Source: Aphanomyces cochlioides (taxonomy: Eukaryota; Oomycota; Saprolegniomycetes; Saprolegniales; Verrucalvaceae). Taken from it: a stretch of DNA of 64,000 bases. Of this stretch, positions 10,725 to 21,580 are shown in pieces (within the stretch, counting starts at the first letter, position 1; every line of letters begins with the position of its first letter). Made by a program: the position numbers and the translations under genes. The DNA lies in contig JAHQRK010000015.1 in NCBI GenBank assembly GCA_019828595.1, positions 1,736,001 to 1,800,000 on the forward strand, read 5' to 3'. The notes under the pieces were generated by a model. The model was not told the DNA's origin, made no database searches, and saw nothing but the letters and a program-made list of their open reading frames with translations.

Positions 10725-11943
10725 TTAAAACACTTTGCCAGCGACGATGCTACTGAAGATTAATGCACCGAACCACTTGTTGGATCCAAATCGCTTTTGG
10801 AGGTTGACGGGATCGTTGATGTCTGCCGTGTTGACTTGCCATGCCAATTGAGCGGCGGATGCGCTGAGACCCAAGTAGAAGGGCAAGCTTAAATCCACCA
10901 TGTAGCTGGCAGTGGCGAGGCCAGCAATCGTCACGGCCGAGAAGGCATTCAAGATGGGCTTCGTGTTCTCGCCAAAGAGAAGAGCCGTGGATTTCACACC
11001 GATGCGAGCGTCGTCCTTCTTATCCTATCGCACGCTGGTCAAGACGTGTGAAATATTTTCAACGACGAACCTGATGGGCATACAAAGTGTCGTAAACCAA
11101 AGTCCAAGACACACCAGCGCCATACAGCGGCAACACAACAGACCAGTCACAGCTTCCATGGACAGCAGCCCAGCCGACCAAAGCTCCTTCAGAGAGAGCA
11201 ATGAGCTTGCAGATGTTGTCGGGCTTACCGTAGTTGAAAGTAAGGCCAAGCATTGCTTGTGGCCAGTAGGTGATACGCTTCATGTAAGGATAAGCCGCGA
11301 CGAATCCAAGCGAGGTGACGCCCAAGCCGATTGTGTAAGGGTTCAACTGGACAAGCACAGCAAGACTAGGTCAATGATATGATGAGAATGCAAGATGGAC
11401 GCGAGGTGTACCCAGCAGAAAGTTGCAAGGCTAAGAACCGCCAAGCTTGAGGATATGTGAGAGCGCCGGAGGCAAGTGGACGCATATTGGTGCGTTCGAC
11501 TTGCTTATCAAAGTCCTTGTCCCACATGTCATTGATCGTGCAGCCAGCGCTTCGCATGATGAGCGATCCCGTGGCAAACAAGGCAAGAAGACCTGGGTCT
11601 GGCAATGCGCCGGCTGGTGCAGCCAACGCAGTGCTCCAAAAACAAGGCCAAAGAAGCATATATGTACCTAGAACATACAGACTCAGAGAGAGGCGACTCA
11701 CATCATGTCATTACCCGCTGGTCGATTGATGCGCGAGATCTGAATGTAAGGCAACATCCATTTTGGTGCGTGCGTCTCCGCCCAGGTCTGCTTTTCCAAC
11801 GCAAACGGATTCGGCGACGGCTCTGGCTTATCAGTGGACGATGTGCTAAAGATCCGAGTGCAGATTGCAGCCGGGCGGTGTCGAGACCACGACGACAGCG
11901 CCGTTCGGACGAACGCTGGCCTCGCCACCCACACCCGAACCAT
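10725..11943 (-). CDS. COQ2: 4-hydroxybenzoate polyprenyltransferase, mitochondrial
   Basis: Four exons (11943-11715, 11667-11412, 11365-11071, 11024-10725) give about 359 aa. The three introns are 46-47 nt with GT...AG ends, and all junctions restore conserved text: [49 protein letters not shown]. The Asp-rich prenyl-diphosphate sites are NDMWDKDFD and [13 protein letters not shown], typical of UbiA/COQ2 enzymes, which join the polyprenyl tail to 4-hydroxybenzoate in ubiquinone synthesis. The N-terminus from [16 protein letters not shown] is basic and Ser/Ala/Arg-rich, as in a mitochondrial presequence. An in-frame ATG also exists at 11967. It is divergent from POLD2 with under 190 bp between the starts. 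Confidence 0.93.
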
Positions 11944-12129
11944 GTCAACTTTTTGATGGCTGATCACACTATAACAAAATTAATTTATATAGTGCAACCT
12001 CACTGATCTAATTTAGTGATATAATACTTATTTAGTGTGAAACTGTTAGATTGAATATAAATTTATAACGATTTTTCATCTGCTGTTGGTGAATTTGCCG
12101 CCAAAAAGATTTTGTCCAGCGGAGTCAAC
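11944..12129. promoter_or_regulatory. Shared promoter region of COQ2 and POLD2
   Basis: About 186 bp between the divergent starts. It is AT-rich around 11965-12070 (for example AATTAATTTATATAG), with no coding potential seen. It must hold the core promoters of both genes; no defined motif was identified. Confidence 0.5.
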
Positions 12130-13600
12130 ATGGGAGACGACGCATCGTCCTTTCCGCTTCGACGAAAGAGTGCCGCCTGTGAATACGAGCACCAGCGCTT
12201 TATTCTCAAGAAGAAGTCGTACGACCAGCAATATTCCCACATGTATGTGAGCCGTCTCCGCGTTCTGGAGCCTGTTATTCGCGCGCATGTCGAGAAAGGC
12301 GGGTTGCCCATTCTACCCAAGATCATTGATTTGAAACCGGGCGATCCATGTGTGATTATAGGCACGATCTTTAAGAGTCTCGCCAAGAAACCCAATATTC
12401 TGGACGAATTTGTGGCAGACGAAGTGCTGGTTCTCCAAGAGGCGTCGACCTGTTTAGCATCGGACGACGATGAGCTCGTCTTGGAGGATGAAAGTGGTCG
12501 TATTGCACTATATGGTGATATCCGAGTGCAGGAAGTGGTCACAGGTGTCGTTGTTGGTTTACAAGGTGAAATGCGACCCGGTGGAGATGGGTTTCATGTG
12601 AGCCGTGTCTTTACACCAGGCATTCCTCCACAGTCTACACTTCCAGCCCGTACTTTCATTTAAAAAATGCTTTGAATGACTTTATATTGTAGGATCTGAC
12701 GATGCATACGTTGCGCTTGTGTCTGGTATTCAAATGGGAAGCGAGGCTTGTGATCCAGTGAAGACATCTCTCATGATCGATTACCTTGCTGGCCGTATTG
12801 GCAATGCAGACGAAAAGAAATTTGTTCAGTCGATTGTTCGAACTATTGTCATCGGAAATACGCTTGGAAAATCAACAAAGGACAATTCACTACCGGTAAT
12901 GGTAACAAACTGGAGAGATGAACACAATTCTCCTTGATAGAAAGCTTCAGCCACTGCAATCGCACAACCTCTTGAACATATTGATGCCCTCTTGTCGACA
13001 TTGACGACTACAATGCCAGTGGATATCATGCCCGGTGCATTTGATCCCAGGTAGGTTTCTATATTCCGAAGCTCTGTGCTCATAGAATCTATGCAGCAAT
13101 TTCACACTGCCCCAGCAACCCTTGGCAACGTGTTTGTTTCCTCGATCAATGTATACGACTGCATGCCACGTGATTACAAATCCTTGCCAATTGTCTGTGG
13201 ATCAAGTTCGTTTTTTCGGCACTTCTGGTCAAAATATTGATAGCATTGGTATGTGCTGCACGGGCTTGAGTCCGATTCAAGGCCTTTCCGCGATGCTGGA
13301 TTGGCGTCATCTTGCGCCTACCGCCCCAGACATTCTTGCTTGCTATCCCATGCCCCAAGAAGACCTCTTTGTCATTGAGGAAGCTCCTCATGTCTTCTTT
13401 GCTGGCAATCAGCCTCAATTTGAATCCCATGTCGTTGAAGGCAAGTGATTATACGAAGTTTGTGTTGTAACACTGCCTGCAATGTAGGCGAGAACAAGCA
13501 GTCGATACGAGTCGTGTGCGTGCCGTCGTTTGCCGAGACGGGAGTGGTGGTGCTCGTGAACCTGAGAGATCTCTCCTGTCTTCCACTTACATTTCAATAA
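12130..13600 (+). CDS. POLD2: DNA polymerase delta small (B) subunit
   Basis: Five exons (12130-12649, 12693-12895, 12941-13050, 13097-13440, 13488-13600) give about 429 aa, near the usual size. Hallmarks are the N-terminal YSHMYVSRL block, the OB-fold GDPCVIIGTIFK...LEDESGRIALYGD, and the phosphoesterase-like region YVALVSGIQMG...MPGAFDPSNFTLPQQPL...FFGTSGQNIDSI...HLAPTAPDILACYP. Family knowledge: it is the accessory subunit that anchors the polymerase delta catalytic subunit. Introns are 43-47 nt. The last one (13441-13487) starts GCAAGT, so it is a GC-AG intron; no GT donor keeps the frame. The first ATG in frame is at 12130. Confidence 0.93.
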
Positions 13601-13607
13601 GAGTGTA

Positions 13608-15407
13608 TTATCGACGACCAAAACAATCATGAGCCTCGACTGTCTCAAGTGGGATCAACTGCTGGCACAACTTACACGACACAGTCATACCGCTTACAAC
13701 CTTGAAGGGATATCGTGAAATGTCGTCAGGACAAGTCTCGTGTACCTGGTGGGCTGTCGGTCGAGCAGCCAAAATGATTTTGAATCCACTTGGCAAACAG
13801 TCGACGATTGCTCCCATGGTTTCCTTGAGTGATATGACATGCTCTGCTCCATGGGTACTGTGGGTGACTCCGACAATACAGCCTTTAGCTGCAATATCGT
13901 CGTCATCTTCGTGGAAGGTAGAGTCTTCGTGGCGTGTGATGAGATGGAGAAGAAAGGTACTCAGAGGCCAATGGCGCTCGTAAGGCAGGCGATATTGCAC
14001 GTTGTAGCTCACTGCAAGCCCAGTCTCGGTCAAAGAATTGCTGGAGTCCACTTACCTTTGACCACGACTGATGGCTGTTGGACGGGATGGATTAGGCTTT
14101 CAAAAGTCAAGTCTTCCATGATCGACGCACTGAGGAAGACTCGGGACGCCGACAAATTCCCACTGCTACGACGTGGACGTGGCGACAAAGTTTGCCACAG
14201 ACTTGCTTTAGTTTGTAGCTTTTCCTACGCTCACAGTCAAAAGATTGCTTGATGGTCAAGCCTCGGGAACTTACATGCAGAGCTTGTAGGTGCTTGTGTA
14301 GCGTGGTCTTGAATTGTGCCGGAGTAAACTTTTGAGCAGCTTTCAAGTGACGATAGGCCAACTTTGTCATGCCTTGGGCCTTGTACACATCGTAGAGGGC
14401 GACTGACGCCAAGAGAGCGCCAATTTTGTGACCAATTTCACGAGACAGCCTATGGATTCGGCTATTTTACCTTCCCTGGTCATGGAAGAGCGTACCGAAA
14501 TGCCATTTCAAGCTGGGAAAGCGCCGTCGTGTACCGAAGATACCGGCAATCAACAATCCCAAGCCCGATCAAACTCAAGACGTGCAAGTCTGGCCAGTCC
14601 AAAGTTAGAGCGGAATTAAGCCCAAACCGGAGCCATGCTGCTCCCTGTGGATTGGACTCTAGCTCCATGACGACTCCGTGCTTGAGTTGCATGACCAAAG
14701 CTGCCTGAATGGCTTGAATGTGAATTGGAGCTCGAGGGATATGCAAGGGCTCAAAAGCAGCCAAGTGCGAATAGACGGTCAAAATTGCAGCCTCATACGC
14801 ACTCGAGTGACTATTTTCATAAGTCAATGGTGCTTTGATTAACCTAGCCGAGATGAGTTGAGCAGTGGAGTAGAACGGACAATGTCGACTGGGATGTGCT
14901 GGATGACCATAGAGTGTAACTTGTCGACTCGTCGCTGGGAACGGAATGTCTACAAAGGAAGTCTTGTATCTACAAAGTCGACATGGCTTACGATGCAGAC
15001 GGCCAAGTATGCGACGGTGGAGAGCTGCTGAAATCGTCCAAGTCGAAGTGGTCAATTGAAACATTGCACATTTGATGCAGACTGTCGAGAAACGCGCCTC
15101 TCGCTTGATTGTAGCCAAAGCTGAGTGATCCTGTCTCGCCGTTTGTCCAGGTGAGGATCACATCGCTCCGTCTTGTTGCAATTGCATTGCCATTCGTTTG
15201 GTATGGCAGCCACGCTTGGCTCAATTGTTCCAGTGGGGCATGGCATACTTCGCGAACACTTCCACAAAGCAAATGGCAGCACGGCATTTCAGACGAGCAT
15301 GAGCACTTGGCAGCGACGAGCTCGAAGATGATCAGAGCTTTACCATCCAACACGACCAAATGGAAACCATGCCCGTCATCGCCGACCTTGGCAAAGCCAC
15401 CGAACAT
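13608..15407 (-). CDS. Unrecognised five-exon gene
   Basis: Proposed exons 15407 to about 14992, 14969-14496, 14449-14275, 14224-14056 and 14011-13608, giving about 540 aa. Three introns (44-50 nt) splice cleanly: MAFR|LSREIGHKIGALLASV, LQALH|EKLQTKASLW, VVVK|VSYNVQYRLPYERHW. The first junction is uncertain. A strong GTAAGC donor would leave a 22-nt intron, while a weaker GTCGCA donor 24 bp upstream gives a typical 46-nt intron in the same frame. The N-terminal third looks beta-rich and WD40-like (DVILTWTNGETGSLSFG), the middle helical, and the extreme C-terminus has a C-x2-C...H-x-C pattern (CKLCQQLIPLETVEAHDC), possibly a zinc site. Family unknown. It converges on POLD2 with 7 bp between stop codons. 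Confidence 0.65.
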
Positions 15408-15541
15408 GACCAATGGAAGTTTCACTGTTGCGGTTTCATCCCAAGTATAACATCACAGTCAACACAGTTGCCGCCCTATGATAAACTTTTGGGCTCTTCT
15501 TCATATTCAAGCGGTGAATTTGTCTGGAGTTCTTTGAACTA

Positions 15542-17277
15542 CTACCTCCGGTCCAAAATAAAAGTCCGTTTGGCAAAATGTTGAAGATCCGACATAAAAG
15601 TCCGCTGAGGTACCACTGTTAAACAAAAATAAATCCATACAAAAATCAATATATTCGTTTACTGCAGGTTCAATCCAAAAATACGTGGAATGAAATCAAG
15701 ATTTTCACCGTCACTTTCGTCTTCGTCACCATCTTCACCGGAAGACTCCATATCGAGCCCACCAACGCCAATGCCTTCTAATGCGGTACATATATCAGTC
15801 ATTTCAATGACATTTTTGACCTCCTCCGCCAAAATTTGGAAGCGTTCTTCGAGGTCGAGCCCGTTGAGCAGCTCACAACAACGATTAAAGACACTCGTTT
15901 CGCAAGGCAGAACTTCAGGGAGCATTCCACTGGCCATCAACGACGACTTACGCATATGTGGTATCTTGTACTTGTTGTCTCCTTCCACTTTAAGAACTTC
16001 TTGCAGGCATGCCTGCAGAGTCAAAAAATTATTGTTCAGAGTGACAGAATCGACGTCTCTCCAAGCTGAATTGGCCGAGTCGATGACATCTATCATACGA
16101 CGTGAATGACAATTTTCTTGTAGGCTTTGGATTGCGCGAAAAAAACCAAATCCAAGACATTCATGTCAGGTGAGTTTGGTGGCTGGCATCGTACGACAAT
16201 ATTCCAACCATCTTCATTGCAAGCAAGAGTCACATCATCGTTAAACGCAGCAGTATGTGGCCTTGCATTGTCTTGTTGAATCATGACATTTCTTGTAGAT
16301 CCAAGTGGCCACTTATCCTTGATACTTGGAATAACTTTCGTAAGGAGCATCTGCTTGTAAGTCTCTTTGTGCAAGGCCGGGCTACTGCCGCGAGAAACAT
16401 GATTTTGGTTATATGCTGCTTCGACCGTTCGGTACGATGAGGGGGTTCTTCGTCCGGGGCGAGGTAGTATGTCGTCTTGATTTTTGTGAGGAAAAACCAT
16501 TTTTCATCAATGTGGACAACATCCATCATGCTGTCAAAGAACAGGCCACTGTTGTGTCTTACGTGGTCTAGCGCCCACTTCACCCGTGCATGCTTGTTGG
16601 CGTCACTGAGTTTAGGTCGTATGTTGCTCCTGTACTTGACGACCACACCACGTTTAAAATATCGCTGCAATGTGCTGTACGGTATATCAAGTGCTTTTGC
16701 TGTTTATCGAAGACTGGTTCGACGAGCGAGTGAGATATGCTTGATCCGTTCAGCCACACGCAACCACTTTTGTTTGCGGCCAACATTGCCAGCACGCCAG
16801 GACGACACATCCGAGCAGAGGACACGGCCACAGTTGACGTCTATGGCGGCTCGTTGCCAGATTCGAGAGATTGTTTTTGTCGTTACACCAAACTTCGCAG
16901 CCACTTGACTAATTGCGCCTGGTTTGAGCTTCATACTTGGAGACTGGACATACAGAAGAAGATGTTGGACGACACTCTGCCGCTCTTGTAGAGTAAGGTT
17001 CTTCATGGAAGCTGTCGAGAACTCAAAATGCCATGAAAAGCGCGGCAAAGTTTAGTTTGATTATCCGGATCCGGATAATTGTAGCTTGATTAAAGTATTG
17101 AAAATTTATTCGTTTTTTACGTAGTCTGGTTGGTTGGGTTTCGAAGTAGCATGGGTACCGTGGAATTCCCGCTAATCAGAGCTTTTTGAGTATGTTCGAG
17201 TTTTCGAAGAATTCGAAGTGTTGACTGAAAAACTATGATTTGAAATTTATGAGACTTTTATTTTGGACCGGAGGTAG
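15542..17277 (-). mobile_element. Mariner-like element, plant DD39D type, complete but inactive
   Basis: A 1,736-bp element with perfect 25-bp terminal inverted repeats. The left end starts CTACCTCCGGTCCAAA and the right end closes with its reverse complement; a TA flanks each end (15540-15541 and 17278-17279), the mariner target duplication. The TIR start resembles the CTCCCTCCGT ends of plant mariner/Stowaway elements. It encodes a minus-strand transposase with several disruptions. Confidence 0.92.
15659..17006 (-). pseudogene. Mariner-like transposase (DD39D), broken
   Basis: Starts at MKNLTLQERQ, followed by a helix-turn-helix region (AAKFGVTTKTISRIW), then the catalytic blocks HIDEKWF, QQDNARPH and PPNSPDMNVLD. 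Counting from the second Asp to the third (VLD) leaves 39 residues, the DD39D signature of plant-type mariners. Breaks seen: a TAA after ...ARRTSLR near 16704, a frameshift with apparent loss of a segment after FLAAVARP near 16390, and a frameshift near 16095 before an intact acidic C-terminal tail. The element is therefore not autonomous. Confidence 0.88.
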
Positions 17278-17799
17278 TACATGGGAGCATGGGAGCATCG
17301 GTTGCAGCCTCAAGTACCTAACCGACTAACTTCTGTCTGCACCGAGGTGAACTCTGGCTCACAAGCGAGTTACTCCATCTTATTTGAGCCGTTTGCATTC
17401 CGCATGCCTCACTGTTGCCCATTGCCCCCTTCCTAACCCGGTAAGTCTGTACAACGCAATGTCGAGGCAAGGGTCTGGTGCATGACTGTGTGGGTCTCGG
17501 TCAGTTGTTAGATTCTGAGGATTCTATCAGGGCTAGCCTCGCAGCAAATGCAAGAGCGCTTCAGCTATTTGGTGCGATAAATAGCCTTGTTGGCTCTGGT
17601 CAAAGGAAACACTGCCCAAGTCGTTGCCTTGTTGGGTTTCTTGGCAAATTCTCAGGTGGAAGGCAGTTGTGAAGGGGTGTAGGGGTTTCGGAGACATCTG
17701 AAATATTTGGGGTTGAAGGGGTTATTTATCAATTTTAGGAGGACCTGTGAAACATGTTCCATTCTGTCACTTCCTATTGTCTGGAGGAGAGAGTGGAGG
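17278..17799. other. Intergenic stretch
   Basis: Between the mariner element and the NDUFB9 start. I see no gene, RNA or repeat structure that I can support. Confidence 0.5.
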
Positions 17800-18276
17800 A
17801 TGACGTCGAATCTCAACCAGGCGTTCCTCCAAGCTGCGCTTTCTGCGCGCAATGCGGTGCCCGTTTTGTCGCACAAGCAGCAAGTCACGCGCCTCTACAA
17901 GCGCTCCTTGAAGCTCTTGGACAGCTGGATCATTGACCGTCGTCTCTGGAACACGGAAGCGACCAAGATCCGCGCTCAATTCAACGCGAACAAAGCGGTC
18001 GAAATCGGCACGGCCCAACGTCTGCTGCGTGAAGCGAACTCTCAATTGGAGCACTACACCCACCCTGACCCTTATGTCATCGTGCACATGCCTGGTGGCT
18101 CCAAGTTTATGCGCAACCCCCCATTGCCATTGGAAGTGTGCTTTCCTGATGGTGTCATCCCCGACGACGTTGAAGTGTCGCCCGTGAAGGCCATCAACGT
18201 GGACACGACCCCATACCGCGAAGACGAAGTGAAGGAAACCGTGTTGGTCGATTTCACCACCAAGACGTCGTACTAA
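17800..18276 (+). CDS. NDUFB9: NADH dehydrogenase 1 beta subcomplex subunit 9 (complex I, LYR-type)
   Basis: 158 aa, single exon, with the ATG at 17800 leading MTSNLNQAFLQAALS. The HKQQVTRLYKRSLKLLDSW helix carries the LY-K version of the LYR motif (residues 32-34), followed by DRRLWNTEATKIRAQFNANK, and later the HPDPYVIVHMPGGSKFMRNPP block typical of B22/NDUFB9. Family knowledge: an accessory subunit in the membrane arm of mitochondrial complex I, where LYR proteins bind acyl-carrier protein. No separate presequence is apparent, as is common for this subunit. Confidence 0.85.
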   Translation: MTSNLNQAFLQAALSARNAVPVLSHKQQVTRLYKRSLKLLDSWIIDRRLWNTEATKIRAQFNANKAVEIGTAQRLLREANSQLEHYTHPDPYVIVHMPGGSKFMRNPPLPLEVCFPDGVIPDDVEVSPVKAINVDTTPYREDEVKETVLVDFTTKTSY

Positions 18277-18463
18277 GTCGGGCAACGAGTTTGCACCCAA
18301 CCCGTTTTGAATGCAAGCTCCAAGTCGTACAATGTTATGTTGTTTGCATTACATGATGGGATTTATTCGTCTTGTTGGTTTTCTTCAATGCTGCCTAGTG
18401 ACGGCGAGCGTACTCGAAGGAGAATGCGGCGTGGTGTTGGGGGCGTCTGTGTCTTTTTCCATT

Positions 18464-19180
18464 TCATTTCCTACGAAGTCCACATGAGCCATGGTCAAGT
18501 CGCGGAAGAACCACCTCTAGGATTTCATGGGCTTGCTCGTCCAGCGAGAAGAACCCACGCAGCGATTGCCCCACGTCTTCGCTAGACGTCTGGGAGCTCT
18601 CTTGGCCGCGCCGGCAGTCCATTTCGAGTTGGAAACTGGACATGGACACGTCGATAGGTGGCGATGTGGGTTGATTGGACGCGGTTTTAGCTGGTGGAAC
18701 CGTTTCAAAGCGCATGCTGTCCGTTACAAGCAGCAGTCTGGTAAATTATACACGATTCCAACTTGGAGGCGCTTCTTATCCTTGCTGCAGTGGACTTGGA
18801 CGCTGAGCAGGTTACTCTTGTTAGGTCTAGAGCGCCGATCCCCCACAAGACCTACGACGGCGACGAGATCACTCGGAATAGAAACGAGTACAAAGTCCAA
18901 GTCGCCCCGCCTTCCCCTTGGAACAAAGTCGCAATCTTGTCGTTTCAGGGCCACAGAAGAGGTGATTACGAGCTCCGAACAACAGTGAGAGGAGCCAAGT
19001 AATCTTGGCAAATGTCGCCTTCCTCGATGGAGCTGCAGGATGCAACGTCTAGGCACATGAATGATGTCATAGTTGACGAGAGTTTGCTGATGCTCGTTGA
19101 CAAACCAACACGCGAGTGGAAGAGAAAGTCTGGAGATATTGACGATAACTAGATACATCTTGGATGATAGCCTTAACAAT
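18464..19180 (-). other. Probable coding region, strand and structure unresolved
   Basis: On the minus strand an ATG-started frame (18715 to 18464) reads SFQLEMDCRRGQESSQ...FFSLDEQAHEILEVVLPRL and looks like protein. A second minus frame is open from about 19158 to 18724. On the plus strand 18763-19002 and 19016-19150 also look protein-like (HKTYDGDEITRNRNEYKVQV; MNDVIVDESLLMLVDKPTR). I could not find splice sites that join either set in one frame. No family recognised. Confidence 0.3.
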
Positions 19181-20060
19181 GGAGGATAACTTTATAAAAG
19201 GTTAACCTGAATTGGATAAGTTTTAGAACCCAGGGGTGTCGACACTTAGATTTGCTTCTCATTCCGGTTGTGCTAAAAGCACGCAGTCGTAGCTCCTTTG
19301 TAATGTTACTGCGTTGAGTCTCCGTGACGGATCCAACGCTGTAATGTTGACTAGACAAGTGTCGACATTCCCGCCAAGGCGTCTTTACTCGGAACCTTCT
19401 CAAGGCAGAGTGGACATCCAAGACATACACCCAACAGGATCGCCCCCCCCCTCCAGCTGCCCCCTGAAACAGTAAAACATATCCCACCCGATTCCCAGCA
19501 GAGACATTGAAGCCAAAGGCGCAGAGGTTGCTAGGGTCTCTCGTGTCTTGTCATCGGCAGTACAATCTTCTTTGGAATCACAGCTTCGACCACTCCAGAG
19601 CTGAGCAAGAGCAAATGGTAGATGCCAATGGCAAAGATGTATGAGGGAAAATCCAACGCAGATTCACAAAGACATCGTTGCTCCATCTAGCAAGTTTTGA
19701 GCATTGTTGGTGTTGTTAGGAGAGATGCAAGTTGATTCCGCGTTGGCCCTGGCGGTTTAGATTTTGGATGTTATCTTTCGATCGAGTGGCGCTCACTGGT
19801 GGCTACGTACATGAAACAATAGGAAATTAAGCTCTCTATCAGGTCGCAGTAGACCTTAGAGTCCTCTGCCTTTATTCCTGGCCAAAGTCTCGCCTTGTCA
19901 TGCTGGTCTGCCTTTCCTATCCTTGTCATTTGTATCCTCTTTGAGTGGTAAGAAATTCCTTATTTGGTGAATTTTGATTGGTCAAATGTCAAATACTGAT
20001 ATTTTATTGGCTAAAATGTTTATCCCTGAGTCATGACACCTTGGAATTGACTTTGGCAGG
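19181..20060. other. Intergenic stretch
   Basis: No gene supported. Contains a poly-C run near 19442 and CCAAT-like TTGATTGG/TATTGGCT boxes at about 19975-20015, just upstream of the glycosyltransferase start, which may belong to its promoter. Confidence 0.4.
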
Positions 20061-21396
20061 ATGTACCACCGACGCAGGCAGCCTCAATGGAGGCCATATG
20101 TGATGCCTGGTCTTGGAGCTCTGTTCCTCCTGGTGCTGTTTATCAACCGCGACTTTTTCCGCCACGTGCCACCTCCGGAAGCTGGATCTACCGTCGGCTC
20201 TGTCGAAATTGTACCTCAGCCCAAGGGAATTCCCAGTGTGATCAGCCAAATGGACTCGGTGGCGTGTCGAGCTGCCCAAGCAGCTAATCCACTCGAAAGC
20301 TTTGAAACAATCACCAAGACGCCAACAGCTGAGCATCCAAACAAGGAATCCCTCGTCTATCGGCTGAAAAATCTCCGCGTCATGGCGACGACAGCAGCTA
20401 TGCAGGAAGCTCTATTGATCATGGTCGTCACCAAAGACAAGGTACAGAGCCAAGATCGCTATTCCATTCGGACTTACCTCTGTGAATAGACGTCGTGGGG
20501 CAAAGGACGCACGGCCCAAGACTTTATTGCACTCGTCCAGACGTTTGATTACCCTGCCCACCAAATTTCCATTGGCATTCTGACATCCTCCATGGAGGAG
20601 TACGTTCAACTCAAACGACTCTTTCAGCGAACACTGCTGACGCATTTTGCCCAGTACGCCCGTCATTTCTTGCATGGAATCAACCAGGTCGTAGAGTCAC
20701 AATCATCTTTCGAGACGATCTCAATGTCCGAATCGCCCGCGAACGACGTCACGACGACGATGTCCAAAAAATACGACGGCGAACAATCGCTCGCTACCGC
20801 AACGTGGCCTTGTCGCAGTGCCTAGAGCCTTGGCATTCGCACGTTGTTTGGATCGACTCGGATATTATTTCCATCCCGACCTATTTAGTCTCAAAAATGG
20901 TTGCCGGTAAGAGTCCTACGAGTCTATCGAGATAAATGCCGCGTAGCCAAGTTGGACATTCTCGAGCCTCTTTGCAATCTAAAGCTTGGCCATGTTGACT
21001 ACGATTTGAATGCCTGGGAAGGCCCACGATTGACCCCAACGCCTGAGGAGCTTAAAGCTCTTCACGATGGTGATACCACGGCATTTGTCGGTGGATCCGG
21101 TCGTGGTACTCGACACATAAAAGACATGAGATGGCATGAATATCATCCATTGGACTCTGTTGGCGGTACGCCCATGCCCAAGGATTTTTTTTGCTGACTG
21201 TGAAGTAGGCACGATGCTGTACGTGAAAGCCGACATTCATCGGCAGGGTGTACTCTTTACGACGCATTACATCATTGGCAGTGAGTGGAAGCACGAAGGC
21301 TACGACGGCATCGAGACAGAAGGGCTGTGTTATGTCGCGGGCATGCTTGGCTACAAATGCTACGCCATGCCGCAAGATATCATTTTCCATATTTGA
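20061..21396 (+). CDS. ANP1/MNN9-type glycosyltransferase, five exons
   Basis: Exons 20061-20441, 20490-20653, 20695-20906, 20947-21165 and 21209-21396 give 387 aa. The four introns of 40-48 nt all restore conserved text (THFA|QVTIIFRDDLNVR; SKMVA|AKLDILEPLC; DSVG|GTMLYV). It is a type II membrane protein: a short basic N-terminus, then a hydrophobic anchor (PGLGALFLLVLFIN). The catalytic region shows VVWIDSDIISIP (DxD-like), YDLNAWEGPR and GGTMLYVKADIHRQG...HEGYDGIETEGLCY, as in the Anp1 family (Golgi alpha-mannosyltransferase subunits MNN9, ANP1, VAN1). Inference: a Golgi enzyme making mannose chains on secreted proteins or cell wall material. Confidence 0.9.
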
Positions 21397-21580
21397 TAGA
21401 CATTTCAATTGTGTGCAACTTGAATTTGTGTAGTCGACCTTTGACAAGTGTGAAGCATTTTAATGCCCATGAAAGACATTTCACTCGTGTGAACTTGGGA
21501 TGGAATTTGCGATGGACATTTGAAATTTGTGATATTATGGGTGGGGTATCCACTTCTGACGACTGATCTCATCTGGACTG

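Noticed and set aside
12112..12129. Upstream extension of POLD2 to 12112
   Set aside because: It would start at TTG; the first ATG in frame is at 12130.
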